Source: Blautia sp. (lineage in GTDB: Bacteria > Bacillota > Clostridia > Lachnospirales > Lachnospiraceae). Taken from it: a stretch of DNA of 11,774 bases. Shown one piece after another: positions 1 to 5,091 of the stretch. The position numbers were made by a program, and so were the translations under genes. The DNA is taken from positions 1 to 11,774 of the forward strand of contig JAFOJB010000296.1 of assembly GCA_017420455.1 (NCBI GenBank). Direction: 5' to 3'. Under the pieces are notes generated by a model. That model made no database searches and was not told the DNA's origin. It saw only the letters and a list, made by a program, of their open reading frames with translations. The stretch's first letter is position 1. Every line of letters starts with the position of its first letter.

Positions 1-1013
1 ACCGACGCCGCCTTGGTAATATTCCGGGTCAGAAGCCAGGTGAGGACTGAGGTCCCGAAGGTATAGGGAATCAGCTTGCTGACGATCCGTTCTGCCCGGC
101 TCTGGGTAACGGAGGACATGCTTTCGGATTCTTCGATCATTTTTACGATACGGTCGTAGCGGGTTTCTCCGGAGGTTCCCCTGACCTCGATGATCAGTTC
201 GCCCTCTTCCACAACGGTACCCGCGAACACCGTACTGTCCGCCCGTTTTTCCACGGGAATGGATTCTCCTGTCAGGGCGGCCTGGTTTACCAGGGCTTCG
301 CCCTCCGCCACAACGCCGTCCAGAGGGATCATGCTGCCGATGGAGACCTGTATGCGGTCGCCGTCCCTGATCTGGCCGATATTTACCTGGCTGACCACAT
401 CTCCCTCTACCTTCCAGACCCTGGTGACGTTGAGGGCCAGAGACTGCGCCAGGTCGTCCACGGACTTTTTATAGGTCCACTCCTCCAGGATTTCTCCGAT
501 ATCCGTGAGGAAGGTGATAGAGCTTGCCGTGGAAAAATCCCCTGTCAGAAGAGACGCCAGAATGGCGGAGGCATGAACGATCTCGGCGCTGAAGTTCCTG
601 TGCAGAAGATCCCGGAAGCCGTTCATGATATAGGGGGTTCCGTTGGCGATGGTCCATACCGTACGGATGGGGACGGGGACGAAAAGCTTTTTGAACAGCC
701 GCATCATCACCTTGACGGCGATCTTTTCCTTGAAAAATTCGTTTGTCTGCCGGGCAGAAACCTTCGGAAGATTCTCGACGGCTTCCCGGCTTTCCAGGTT
801 CAGATTATCCAGGAAGAGAAGAAGGTTGTCCGTGACATTTCCCCGGCAGCGGACGACGGCCTCCGCAGTCCTGGTAAAAACCTGCACGGATTCCACGTCA
901 TCCCGTTCCAGCAGAGTATAATAGAGGACATCTGCCTCCTGATCCTTCAGCCTCCTTCTGGTAAGGGCGATGTGGAACCGGTTCCTTGACTGATGTAATA
1001 TTCGATATCTCAC
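1..1013 (-). CDS. Heavy-metal P1B-type ATPase, N-terminal part (runs off the left edge)
   Basis: P-type ATPase that would pump a transition metal across the membrane using ATP; the metal cannot be told because the phosphorylation site and metal-binding helices lie outside the window. The 337 visible codons are open throughout. Residues 1-85 form a small domain beginning VRYRILHQSRNRF that resembles an HMA-like fold but has no CxxC. Hydrophobic helices follow at about 112-131 and 145-170. The actuator domain (about 185-285) carries LTGES at 247-251, the P-type ATPase dephosphorylation motif. Another helix starts near 315 (IPYTFGTSVLTWLL). I prefer the GTG at 1013 because AAGGAAGG (1030-1023) sits 9 nt upstream; an in-frame ATG at 1022 touches that site and is too close. 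The gene is second in an operon behind a DUF6110-like gene. Confidence 0.88.
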   Translation of the reverse strand, partial: MRYRILHQSRNRFHIALTRRRLKDQEADVLYYTLLERDDVESVQVFTRTAEAVVRCRGNVTDNLLLFLDNLNLESREAVENLPKVSARQTNEFFKEKIAVKVMMRLFKKLFVPVPIRTVWTIANGTPYIMNGFRDLLHRNFSAEIVHASAILASLLTGDFSTASSITFLTDIGEILEEWTYKKSVDDLAQSLALNVTRVWKVEGDVVSQVNIGQIRDGDRIQVSIGSMIPLDGVVAEGEALVNQAALTGESIPVEKRADSTVFAGTVVEEGELIIEVRGTSGETRYDRIVKMIEESESMSSVTQSRAERIVSKLIPYTFGTSVLTWLLTRNITKAAS

Positions 1014-1022
1014 GGCAGGCAT

Positions 1023-1030
1023 CCTTCCTT
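1023..1030 (-). promoter_or_regulatory. Ribosome-binding site overlapping the upstream stop codon
   Basis: AAGGAAGG on the minus strand overlaps the TAA (1031-1029) of the DUF6110-like gene. It lies 9 nt before GTG 1013 but directly against ATG 1022, so it favours the GTG as ATPase start. Ribosomes finishing the first gene would uncover or reload on this site, so the two genes are probably translationally coupled. Confidence 0.6.
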
Positions 1031-1370
1031 ATCCGAGAACAGGATCCGGTGTGCAGGTGCTTCCGGCTGCGCCGCTGCACTTCGCTTCTTCGGTGTCTGC
1101 GCCTCTTTCTGCAGCTGCATCTGTCCCGCGCTCGTATGCAAGGTCCTTTTCCGCATAATAGCGCTCCACATTTACCTTCGCGTCCTGCGCGATATCAGAA
1201 GCCTCGGCCTGGATCTTTTCTACGCTTTCCATGATGGAATCCTTTGCGATAAAGGCTCCTGTGGCAAGGGTCGTGTATACCTTCTTTGCTGTTTTGCTTC
1301 CGAAGATCGCGGAGCCTGCCCGCCCCAGTACATAACCTCCGAGTAATGAAAAGATGATCGCTTTCTTCAT
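1029..1370 (-). CDS. DUF6110-like small membrane-associated protein, partner of the metal ATPase
   Basis: A 113-residue protein of unknown biochemical role. Residues 4-24 are a glycine-rich hydrophobic segment (IIFSLLGGYVLGRAGSAIFG), followed by SKTAKKVYT, a helical middle section (about 38-80) and a charged tail. This layout matches what I remember of DUF6110 proteins, which in clostridia are often next to heavy-metal P-type ATPases. The tail holds two cysteines (KCSGAAGSTC) that might bind metal, but that is speculation. The start ATG at 1370 has GAAAGGG about 9 nt upstream. It is the first gene of the operon, 15 nt ahead of the ATPase GTG, and lies behind a promoter with a CsoR/CstR-like operator, so metal or thiol-stress control is likely. 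The family name is from memory of sequence pattern, not from a search. Confidence 0.68.
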   Translation of the reverse strand: MKKAIIFSLLGGYVLGRAGSAIFGSKTAKKVYTTLATGAFIAKDSIMESVEKIQAEASDIAQDAKVNVERYYAEKDLAYERGTDAAAERGADTEEAKCSGAAGSTCTPDPVLG

Positions 1371-1507
1371 AATAATATCCCTTTCTCCGGATTTCTTTCC
1401 GGTATATGATTTTTATCCTGGACCATGCGTTGTCCTCATCATCCCTGCTGCGCCGGCTGACGACAACGAGGCATCTGCTTCCTGCAGCAGGTTATGGATC
1501 TTTATTA
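1371..1507 (-). other. Long 5' leader of the metal-ATPase operon
   Basis: About 137 nt lie between the operator and the first start codon. I see no convincing riboswitch or terminator in it. Two overlapping mini-ORFs of 11 and 9 codons exist (1474-1439 and 1442-1413), but neither has a clear ribosome-binding site. Confidence 0.4.
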
Positions 1508-1527
1508 ATATACCCATAGGGGTATAT
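1508..1527. promoter_or_regulatory. CsoR/CstR-family-like operator palindrome
   Basis: ATATACCCATAGGGGTATAT is a perfect inverted repeat: 8-bp arms (ATATACCC/GGGTATAT) around ATAG. The form TACCC-n4-GGGTA is typical of operators bound by the CsoR/CstR (DUF156) family, which respond to Cu(I) or to sulfane sulfur. It lies just downstream of the -10 of the ATPase promoter, where a bound repressor would block initiation. No regulator gene is in the window, so the effector is unknown. Confidence 0.7.
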
Positions 1528-1531
1528 GTAT

Positions 1532-1559
1532 ATAATACATGTTTCCCGGAATTTGTCAA
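1532..1559 (-). promoter_or_regulatory. Sigma-A-type promoter of the metal-ATPase operon
   Basis: On the minus strand a perfect -35 TTGACA (1559-1554) is followed after 16 nt by -10 TATTAT (1537-1532). The CsoR/CstR-like palindrome begins 4 bp further on, covering the expected start point. A consensus -35 with an overlapping operator is a common arrangement for a strong promoter held off by a repressor. Confidence 0.75.
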
Positions 1560-1617
1560 GAGTTTTCGGGAACTGTAACAGGCACGCTGCACGCGGCTCC
1601 GGAGATGGCAGCGTTCA

Positions 1618-1646
1618 TTGATTTTCTGTAAAGCTTCGCTTATAAT
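1618..1646 (+). promoter_or_regulatory. Sigma-A-type promoter for the SGNH hydrolase gene
   Basis: TTGATT (1618-1623), a 17-nt spacer and a perfect TATAAT (1641-1646). It points at the SGNH gene, leaving a leader of about 75 nt, and is divergent from the metal-ATPase promoter about 60 bp away. Confidence 0.7.
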
Positions 1647-1660
1647 ATAACAGAATCAGG

Positions 1661-1682
1661 GGAATAAGGAACTGCTTATTCC
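1661..1682 (+). other. Hairpin in the 5' leader of the SGNH gene
   Basis: GGAATAAG and CTTATTCC form a perfect 8-bp stem around a 6-nt loop (GAACTG). No U-tract follows, so it is not an obvious terminator. It may stabilise the mRNA or do nothing. Confidence 0.4.
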
Positions 1683-1729
1683 TGTCTGGTACGGTCTGAT
1701 ATGGAAAAAAGAAAATCTGGGGGATGATT

Positions 1730-2311
1730 ATGCGAATTCTGATGCTGGGAAACAGTTTTACTTTTTCAAATAATATGCCGGCGATGCTGGCGGAGATCAC
1801 CGGGGCAGAGGTGGTCCATCATACCCGGGGAGGCGCGTATCTTCTGGAACAGCTGAACCCCAGGACAAAGCTGGGAGCAAGAACAAAGGCTGCCCTGGAA
1901 AACAGTACCTGGGATTATGTAGTACTGCAGGAAATGAGCAGTGCGCCAGTCAAAACAAAAGACGCCTTTTTCCGGAGCATAGACCAGCTCTGCGCCAGAA
2001 TCAGGGAGAAAGGAGCCAAACCTGTTCTGTATGCCACCTGGCCTTACCGGAAAGGCAGCAGACTGATGGCAAGCCAGGGAATATCTTATGAGGAGATGGC
2101 CCGCGGTCTGTCTGAAGCATATCACGAAGCGGCACGGAGAAATAACGCCCTGATCGCCGATGTCGGGCAGAGGTTTGTGGAGCTGGCAGATACGCAGCAG
2201 CTCTATGAGAAGGATTCCCGTCACCCGAGCAGAACGGGCTCCCGGGTCGCGGCGGAAACCATCGCGGCGGTGATACTGGAGGACCAGAAGAGAGCTGCGG
2301 ATAACAGATAG
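1730..2311 (+). CDS. SGNH/GDSL-family hydrolase
   Basis: Small (193-residue) cytoplasmic hydrolase of the SGNH superfamily, which cleaves ester or similar bonds with a Ser-Asp-His triad. Block I is MRILMLGNSFTFSNN, with Ser9 as the likely nucleophile. The C-terminal block is KDSRHPSRTGS, with Asp162 and His165 in the usual D-x-x-H spacing. WDYVVLQE and PVLYATWPY match the middle blocks loosely. There is no signal peptide. ATG 1730 is preferred over ATG 1724 because the ribosome-binding site CTGGGGG ends at 1723, right against the first ATG but 6 nt from the second. It has its own promoter, and the endonuclease gene follows after 90 nt without a clear terminator. Substrate unknown; an esterase acting on acylated sugars or lipids is possible but not shown. 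Confidence 0.82.
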   Translation: MRILMLGNSFTFSNNMPAMLAEITGAEVVHHTRGGAYLLEQLNPRTKLGARTKAALENSTWDYVVLQEMSSAPVKTKDAFFRSIDQLCARIREKGAKPVLYATWPYRKGSRLMASQGISYEEMARGLSEAYHEAARRNNALIADVGQRFVELADTQQLYEKDSRHPSRTGSRVAAETIAAVILEDQKRAADNR

Positions 2312-2401
2312 CCAAAAAGGAGCAGCGAGAGAAACAAGGCGGCTTCGCATGTAATGAGACAGAGGAAGCCTGTCACGAAGCACGGATAAAAGGCGGGGAT
2401 T

Positions 2402-3202
2402 ATGAGTTTCAGAAACAGAGAGCCTTCCCGGACGGAGGAGCAGGAGAAAAAAACGGTACGAAGACGAAGATGGAGGCCGCCGTACGGCCTTCTGCTGCTG
2501 CTCTTTTTTGCTGCGTCCATCTGGTTTTTATATCAGAATGAGAACGCCGATGACGGACCGGTTTACCCGGAGGTCTTTGAATCGGAAAGCCTTGTGGGGT
2601 CTTCGTCCTTTTCAGTTCCGGATTATTACGGTGAAGCAGTGATAGACCTGAACAACGGAATTCCCTGCTTTACCGAAAATGAACGGAATACCATCACCGG
2701 GGAGTTTTACAGCCCTCTGGACCGGCTGGGACGCTGCGGGCCTGCCGCGGCCAGACTCGGCAGGGACATGATGCCGGAGGGAGAACGGGAAGAGATCGGA
2801 GATATCCGTCCGACCGGATGGGTCCAGAAGAAATATCCCGGGATCGTGGATTCCGATCCGCCCTATCTGTATAACCGCTGTCATCTGATCGCCCATGCCA
2901 TGACCGGGCAGAATGCAAATCCGCGCAATCTCATCACCGGTACCAGGTATATGAACGCCGTTACCATGTTGGACTATGAAGTAAAGGTCCTGAGGTACCT
3001 GGACCGTTCGGAGAACCATGTGCTGTACCGCGTTTCGCCTTACTTCAGGGATTCGGAAAGGGTGGCCAGGGGCGTGGAGATGGAAGCGTATTCCATAGAG
3101 GACCACGGGGCAGGCGTCTGTTTTCACGTATTTGTCTATAACATCCAGCCCGGGATAGAGATCGACTACGCAACAGGAGACAGTTGGGAAAGCGATCCGT
3201 GA
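2402..3202 (+). CDS. Membrane-anchored DNA/RNA non-specific endonuclease (EndA/NucA-like)
   Basis: Predicted surface nuclease of 266 residues. A basic N-terminus (VRRRRWRPP) is followed by one hydrophobic helix at about 29-44 and no lipobox, so it is probably a signal anchor with the catalytic domain outside the cell. The core NRCHLIAHAMTGQNANP (from about 158) followed by NLITGTRYMN matches the beta-beta-alpha-metal nucleases of the EndA type. His161 fits the general-base position of the DRGH motif, here written NRCH, and the following Asn-rich stretch would hold the Mg2+. The start has GGCGGGG just upstream. Likely roles are degrading external DNA for nutrients or handling DNA during uptake. 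A 26-bp piece of a second copy of this gene survives at 8050-8075. Confidence 0.87.
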   Translation: MSFRNREPSRTEEQEKKTVRRRRWRPPYGLLLLLFFAASIWFLYQNENADDGPVYPEVFESESLVGSSSFSVPDYYGEAVIDLNNGIPCFTENERNTITGEFYSPLDRLGRCGPAAARLGRDMMPEGEREEIGDIRPTGWVQKKYPGIVDSDPPYLYNRCHLIAHAMTGQNANPRNLITGTRYMNAVTMLDYEVKVLRYLDRSENHVLYRVSPYFRDSERVARGVEMEAYSIEDHGAGVCFHVFVYNIQPGIEIDYATGDSWESDP

Positions 3203-3260
3203 GCGCCTTCTATTCACAATTGTCTGCCGCGTTATATGCAGTACAGGCCGACGGCAGCGA

Positions 3261-3266
3261 AAGGAG
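3261..3266 (+). promoter_or_regulatory. Ribosome-binding site that fixes the TTG start of corA
   Basis: AAGGAG ends 6 nt before TTG 3273. The ATG at 3268 is too close and opens only a 10-codon frame, so the TTG is the credible start. Confidence 0.6.
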
Positions 3267-3272
3267 AATGCA

Positions 3273-4190
3273 TTGTATTATCAGATCAAAGACACACTGA
3301 TCGAGTCTACTATGGACTGCGTGAAGGACAGAAGCGCGCAGTTCGTGGCGATTCTGACACCCGAGGAATGGCAGAAAAGCAGGGACAGCTTCGATATGGT
3401 GATCGATATGGAGCTGGAGGCCGGAGGCCTTCATGACACCAAGGCCATTGTGAATTACGACTCCCTGACGGGAAGCTTTTCCATTCCTGACAGGGAGAAT
3501 CCGGGCGGAAAGCGGCATACCTTTGCTTTTGCGCTGGATGAGAAGGGAATCGTTCTGATCGATGGAACCGGCTATGCGGGGCAGATCGTGGAGCGGGTCC
3601 GGAGGACAAAGAAATGGAAACTCCCGGGACTGGAGCGCTTTCTCTATGATTTCCTGGAGAGCATCATCGCCGGGGATTACACGATGCTGGAGAAAATGGA
3701 GCATGATCTCGACAGGACAGAAAGAGAGATCCTGGAGGGACATCTGGAAAAGTTCCCGCTGGAACTGAACCGGCTGCGCGGAGACCTGCTGGACCTGCGG
3801 CTGCATTATGAGCAGCTGATCGATTTCAGCCAGGAGCTGGAGGAGAATGAGAATGGATTCTTCCGCCAGGAAAACCTGCGGTATTTCCGGCTTTTCACAG
3901 ACCGGGTGGATCGTCTGCAGGACATGGTGACCTCCGAGCGGGATTACATCATGCAGTTACGGGATCTGCTGCATTCAGAGCTGGATGTCAAGCAGAACCG
4001 GATCATGACGGTGCTGACCGTGATCACCTCCATCTTCCTGCCGCTGACGCTGATCGTGGGCTGGTACGGCATGAATTTCGCGAATATGCCGGAGCTTACC
4101 TGGCGGTGGGGCTATCCGGCGGTGATCCTCGTAAGCGCGCTCATCCTGATCATCAGCCTGATCTTTTTCCATAAGAAAAAGTGGCTGTAA
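3273..4190 (+). CDS. corA: CorA-family magnesium channel
   Basis: CorA-type divalent cation channel (Mg2+, possibly Co2+ or Ni2+) of 305 residues, normally a homopentamer in the cytoplasmic membrane. A cytoplasmic domain (about 1-240) with long helices (for example LEKMEHDLDRTEREILEGH) is followed by the pore helix, with the signature Y-G-M-N at 265-268, then FANMPEL, a second helix and the basic tail FFHKKKWL. The usual C-terminal two-helix layout is complete. The start is an uncommon TTG supported by a well-spaced AAGGAG. The gene lies 70 nt after the endonuclease. A truncated second copy of its last 231 bp is at 8078-8308 with 11 base differences, nearly all silent. Confidence 0.93.
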   Translation: MYYQIKDTLIESTMDCVKDRSAQFVAILTPEEWQKSRDSFDMVIDMELEAGGLHDTKAIVNYDSLTGSFSIPDRENPGGKRHTFAFALDEKGIVLIDGTGYAGQIVERVRRTKKWKLPGLERFLYDFLESIIAGDYTMLEKMEHDLDRTEREILEGHLEKFPLELNRLRGDLLDLRLHYEQLIDFSQELEENENGFFRQENLRYFRLFTDRVDRLQDMVTSERDYIMQLRDLLHSELDVKQNRIMTVLTVITSIFLPLTLIVGWYGMNFANMPELTWRWGYPAVILVSALILIISLIFFHKKKWL

Positions 4191-4204
4191 ACGGGTTCTT
4201 TTTA

Positions 4205-4213
4205 TGGTATACT
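4205..4213 (+). promoter_or_regulatory. Extended -10 promoter, copied from an adh promoter
   Basis: TGGTATACT is an extended -10 element (TGn plus TATACT) just after corA. The same element, in the same context, stands before the intact adh gene at 8323-8331. Here most of adh is gone, so any transcript would run through the adh tail and the hairpin repeat into frdC. No good -35 is visible, which is normal for extended -10 promoters. Confidence 0.55.
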
Positions 4214-4249
4214 GAATCAGGATGAACCATTTTGGCAGTCTGTCTTTCC

Positions 4250-4363
4250 ATTCCGAAGCTGGTGGATGTGCTCTGCAATGGAAACGGCCGTCCCGGAAGC
4301 ATCAGCGGATTTGTCACCCTGAACGAAGAGGACTGCGCGAAGATCTATCAGCTTATGGTATGA
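4250..4363 (+). pseudogene. 3' remnant of a YqhD-type iron alcohol dehydrogenase gene
   Basis: The last 37 codons and the stop of an alcohol dehydrogenase gene, in frame but with no start codon. They read IPKLVDVLCNGNGRPGSISG and so on to QLMV. It aligns with 9464-9577 of the intact adh with 9 differences in 114 bp, only two of which change an amino acid (Asp to Asn, Gln to Glu). The similarity continues about 25 bp past the stop. Upstream, the corA-adh intergenic region joins it directly near 4248-4250, so about 1.1 kb (promoter-proximal leader and first 354 codons) is missing relative to the intact copy. Confidence 0.9.
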
Positions 4364-4415
4364 TCCGCGGAAAAAGAGCCATTCCATCATTGGTAAAAAC
4401 AGTAAAAAAGATACC

Positions 4416-4508
4416 GGGAACTGCCTGTGTTTTCAGAACGCCGAAACTCAGGCAGTTCCTGGCCTGTGAGGCCGTAAGCTGTAACAAAGCTTTCAGGCAT
4501 TCTGCTAT
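4416..4508 (+). repeat. Hairpin-rich intergenic repeat, copy A (frdC leader)
   Basis: GGAACTGCCTG (4417-4427) and CAGGCAGTTCC (4449-4459) form a perfect 11-bp stem around 21 nt that can itself pair (TTTC/GAAA). A small second hairpin follows (GGCCT-gtg-AGGCC, 4461-4473). The element ends with AGCTTTCAGGCATTCTG (4488-4504), which recurs exactly at 10892-10908 before the nitroreductase, also downstream of a GGAACTG hairpin. No U-tract follows, so it is not a simple terminator. It ends only a few bases before the frdC ribosome-binding site, so it would form a structured 5' leader. Confidence 0.65.
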
Positions 4509-4521
4509 TAAGGGAGGTTTT

Positions 4522-5082
4522 ATGAAGTTCAAAAAGATAAATGCGGCGCTGGGGATGCTGTCGATCCTTTTTCTGCTGGCACATGCCGGATACAGCGTTT
4601 TTGCCTATCTTACCCTGTATTATAATCCTTTTCTGAAAAACCTGTTCGCTGTTCCTTTCGTTGTGCTTGCCTGTCTGCATGCGGTCTGCGGAATGGCGGT
4701 GGTATTCATGCAGGCGGACGGAACGAGGATGGATCTGTATCCCCGGAAAAATCTGCGGACCATCCTGCAGAGGATCAGCGCGGCGCTGATCTTTCCGCTT
4801 CTGATCCTGCATATGTATACCTTCCGGCTGATGCAGGCCAGCGCGGAAAGCGGAAACAAAGCTTTTATCCTTCTGCTGATCCTTGCCGAGATCGTATTTT
4901 TCGCCTGTGTAGTAACGCATGTGGCGGTATCGCTGACAAAGGGGCTGATCACATTCGGACTTCTCACTTCTGAGAAAACGCAGCGGATCCTGGACCGGAT
5001 CATCTATGTTTCCGGGGCTGTCGTCTTTATTGTTTCTGTTTATGCCGTGGTCAGAGGCCAGGCCATCATGTTCATACACTGA
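4522..5082 (+). CDS. frdC: Fumarate reductase/succinate dehydrogenase membrane anchor, five-helix cytochrome b type
   Basis: Integral membrane subunit (186 residues) that would anchor the flavoprotein and Fe-S subunits and pass electrons between menaquinone and the Fe-S chain. Five hydrophobic helices are visible at about 9-33, 41-64, 83-104, 114-139 and 157-178. The protein has one internal histidine in each of the first four helices: His21, His53, His97 and His133 (another is the last residue, 186). Four helix histidines fit two bis-His b hemes, as in Bacillus SdhC and Wolinella FrdC. AGGGAGG lies 4 nt before ATG 4522. The frame stays open upstream to 4222, but that part is adh scar and hairpin repeat, so the longer start is not credible. 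It is the first gene of a C-A-B operon, 9 nt before frdA. Identification leans on gene order and helix pattern, because anchor subunits are poorly conserved. Confidence 0.83.
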   Translation: MKFKKINAALGMLSILFLLAHAGYSVFAYLTLYYNPFLKNLFAVPFVVLACLHAVCGMAVVFMQADGTRMDLYPRKNLRTILQRISAALIFPLLILHMYTFRLMQASAESGNKAFILLLILAEIVFFACVVTHVAVSLTKGLITFGLLTSEKTQRILDRIIYVSGAVVFIVSVYAVVRGQAIMFIH

Positions 5083-5091
5083 GGTGGAAAT

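Noticed and set aside
681..693. Suspected frameshift in the P-type ATPase near the A and T runs
   Set aside because: On recounting the bases the frame continues without a break (LFKKLFVPVPIRTVW), so the visible gene part is intact.
1413..1474. Two overlapping leader mini-ORFs before the DUF6110-like gene
   Set aside because: They are 9-11 codons long, have no clear ribosome-binding site and no metal-binding or stalling pattern that I can recognise.
4222..4521. 100-codon N-terminal extension of the frdC frame
   Set aside because: The stretch is adh scar read out of frame plus a hairpin repeat; a good AGGGAGG precedes ATG 4522.
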